Below, in pieces: positions 63,400 through 64,000 of a stretch of DNA of 64,000 bases; the first letter of the stretch is position 1; every line of letters starts with the position of its first letter. The position numbers and the translations under genes were made by a program. Source of the stretch: Enterobacter sp. CC120223-11 (GTDB lineage Bacteria; Pseudomonadota; Gammaproteobacteria; Enterobacterales; Enterobacteriaceae); the NCBI RefSeq assembly GCF_900215375.1, contig NZ_OBEF01000001.1:1-64000 (forward strand), written 5' to 3'. Below the pieces are notes generated by a model. The model had not been told where the DNA came from, did no database searches, and saw only the letters and a program-made list of their open reading frames with translations.

Positions 63400-64000
63400 A
63401 GCAACACCTCCGCACGGTTCAGCGCCTGCGCCAACAGACGTACCGATGCCAGTCGGGCCGCACCTTCGGCAACCGGCGTGTCGATGATAAATTCATTGAT
63501 GCCATAGTCCTGATGCAGCGAATCAAGCTGCGCACATACCTGCGAAGCGGTTCCGGCAATCACCGACGATTCGCGACGCACAATTTCTACCGCCGGACTT
63601 CCCGCCTGACGGGCAAAATCATCTGCCTGCGGCCTGCTGGCAACGGTGACCCGCTGGCCATTCGCCAGCCGGACGCCCCAGACTTCCACCTGCGCGGCAA
63701 GCTCGGAAGCCTGTGCAGCATCCGCGGCCACAATCACCTGAACCGCCACAATGGCATCGCGCAGGCTCAGCGCACGCCAGCGTGAAATCACCTCGCGCAG
63801 CAGCTGCCTGTCGCCGTTAAGGTGCGCGGCGAACACAAAGTTCCAGTCGAGCCGTGCTGCCAGCTCCGCGCTTTCAAGACTCGCGCCGAGTAAAAAGCCA
63901 TCCGGCCTCTGCGGAGGAATGGGCGTGGCGAGCACGGTATCGCTGCTTTCCGCGCGGGTTTGCGCCAGCCAGTTATCCAGCTGCGCCAACTGGTCGGCAA
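63396..64000 (-). CDS. LLM-class flavin monooxygenase, 5' end outside window
   Basis: The C-terminal 200 or so residues of a second LLM flavoprotein of the MsnO8/YtmO/YhbW type: RPDGFLLGASLESAELAARLDWNFVFAAHLN, SRWRALSLRDAIVAVQVIVAADAAQA, IAGTASQVCAQLDSLHQDYGINEFIIDTPV. Incomplete: the reading frame continues past the window edge. It probably heads, or lies near the head of, the same operon. Confidence 0.85.
   Translation of the reverse strand, partial: ADQLAQLDNWLAQTRAESSDTVLATPIPPQRPDGFLLGASLESAELAARLDWNFVFAAHLNGDRQLLREVISRWRALSLRDAIVAVQVIVAADAAQASELAAQVEVWGVRLANGQRVTVASRPQADDFARQAGSPAVEIVRRESSVIAGTASQVCAQLDSLHQDYGINEFIIDTPVAEGAARLASVRLLAQALNRAEVLL

Noticed and set aside
1-64000. CRISPR arrays, tRNA or rRNA genes, prophage
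   Set aside because: No regularly spaced repeats, no cloverleaf or rRNA-like segments, and no phage structural genes were noticed.

Overview
The window is chromosomal DNA from a member of the Enterobacteriaceae, most likely from the Enterobacter/Leclercia/Lelliottia/Citrobacter side of the family. The right two thirds keep much of the E. coli gene order around maeA-adhP-fdnGHI-yddG-narUZYWV-nhoA-yddH-pptA, with near-identical protein lengths (FdnG 1015, FdnH 294, NarZ 1246, NhoA 281 residues). Genes absent from E. coli K-12 sit between these blocks: smvA/smvR, an extra ABC-F protein, a second EF-G, a purine-type transporter locus and a cysteine-conjugate-type operon. REP elements lie in several gaps.

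Layout. (1) 1-8200: an AT-rich chaperone-usher fimbrial island with two paralogous tip adhesins at its two ends, a usher, a chaperone, a major pilin broken by a one-base frameshift, and a second pilin transcribed divergently. An IS3-family remnant and a badly decayed yjjJ (HipA-like kinase) pseudogene follow at 8204-9345. (2) 9435-14580: a VF530-like protein, an intact EF-G paralogue with a divergent ArsR-type regulator, an unannotated 47-residue protein, a short FinO/ProQ-domain protein, and the divisome glycosyl hydrolase DigH. (3) 14664-18180: a possible envelope-sensing unit of MipA-like and barrel outer-membrane proteins, a His-rich membrane protein and an ECF sigma factor. (4) 18282-23728: a LysR/MFS pair, Nudix hydrolase, DUF1801 protein, OsmC, a YahK-type alcohol dehydrogenase and Sra. 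(5) 23918-31593: MaeA, an ABC-F ATPase behind a regulatory leader peptide, AdhP, an Rrf2 regulator facing an NDH-2-like oxidoreductase, and a HigBA-type toxin-antitoxin pair. (6) 31632-47791: anaerobic respiration. Selenocysteine-containing formate dehydrogenase N (FdnGHI) passes electrons to quinone, and the second nitrate reductase (NarZYWV) with the NarU transporter can take them; YddG and SmvAR lie between. (7) 47877-64000: NhoA, YddH, then a divergent locus with a 2-oxoglutarate dioxygenase facing an NMT1-type ABC transporter plus 8-oxoguanine-deaminase-like amidohydrolase; a CPBP protease, PptA and a GST; and an operon of polar amino-acid ABC transporter, GNAT acetyltransferase, two LLM flavin monooxygenases and an M20 deacylase that resembles the Bacillus yxe/ytm routes for S-modified cysteines. 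The last gene runs off the window.

The most interesting non-coding signals are: two copies of one RNA-like motif (GGG[A/T]CATTGCTC, then a hairpin, then CC) in the leaders of the two divergent purine-type transcripts, a candidate NMT1/xanthine-class riboswitch pair; and a 27-codon leader peptide upstream of the ABC-F gene whose repeated CTTGAG and GTTATC segments can form alternative stems, as in antibiotic-inducible attenuators. All calls were made by eye from the sequence; no database search was run.
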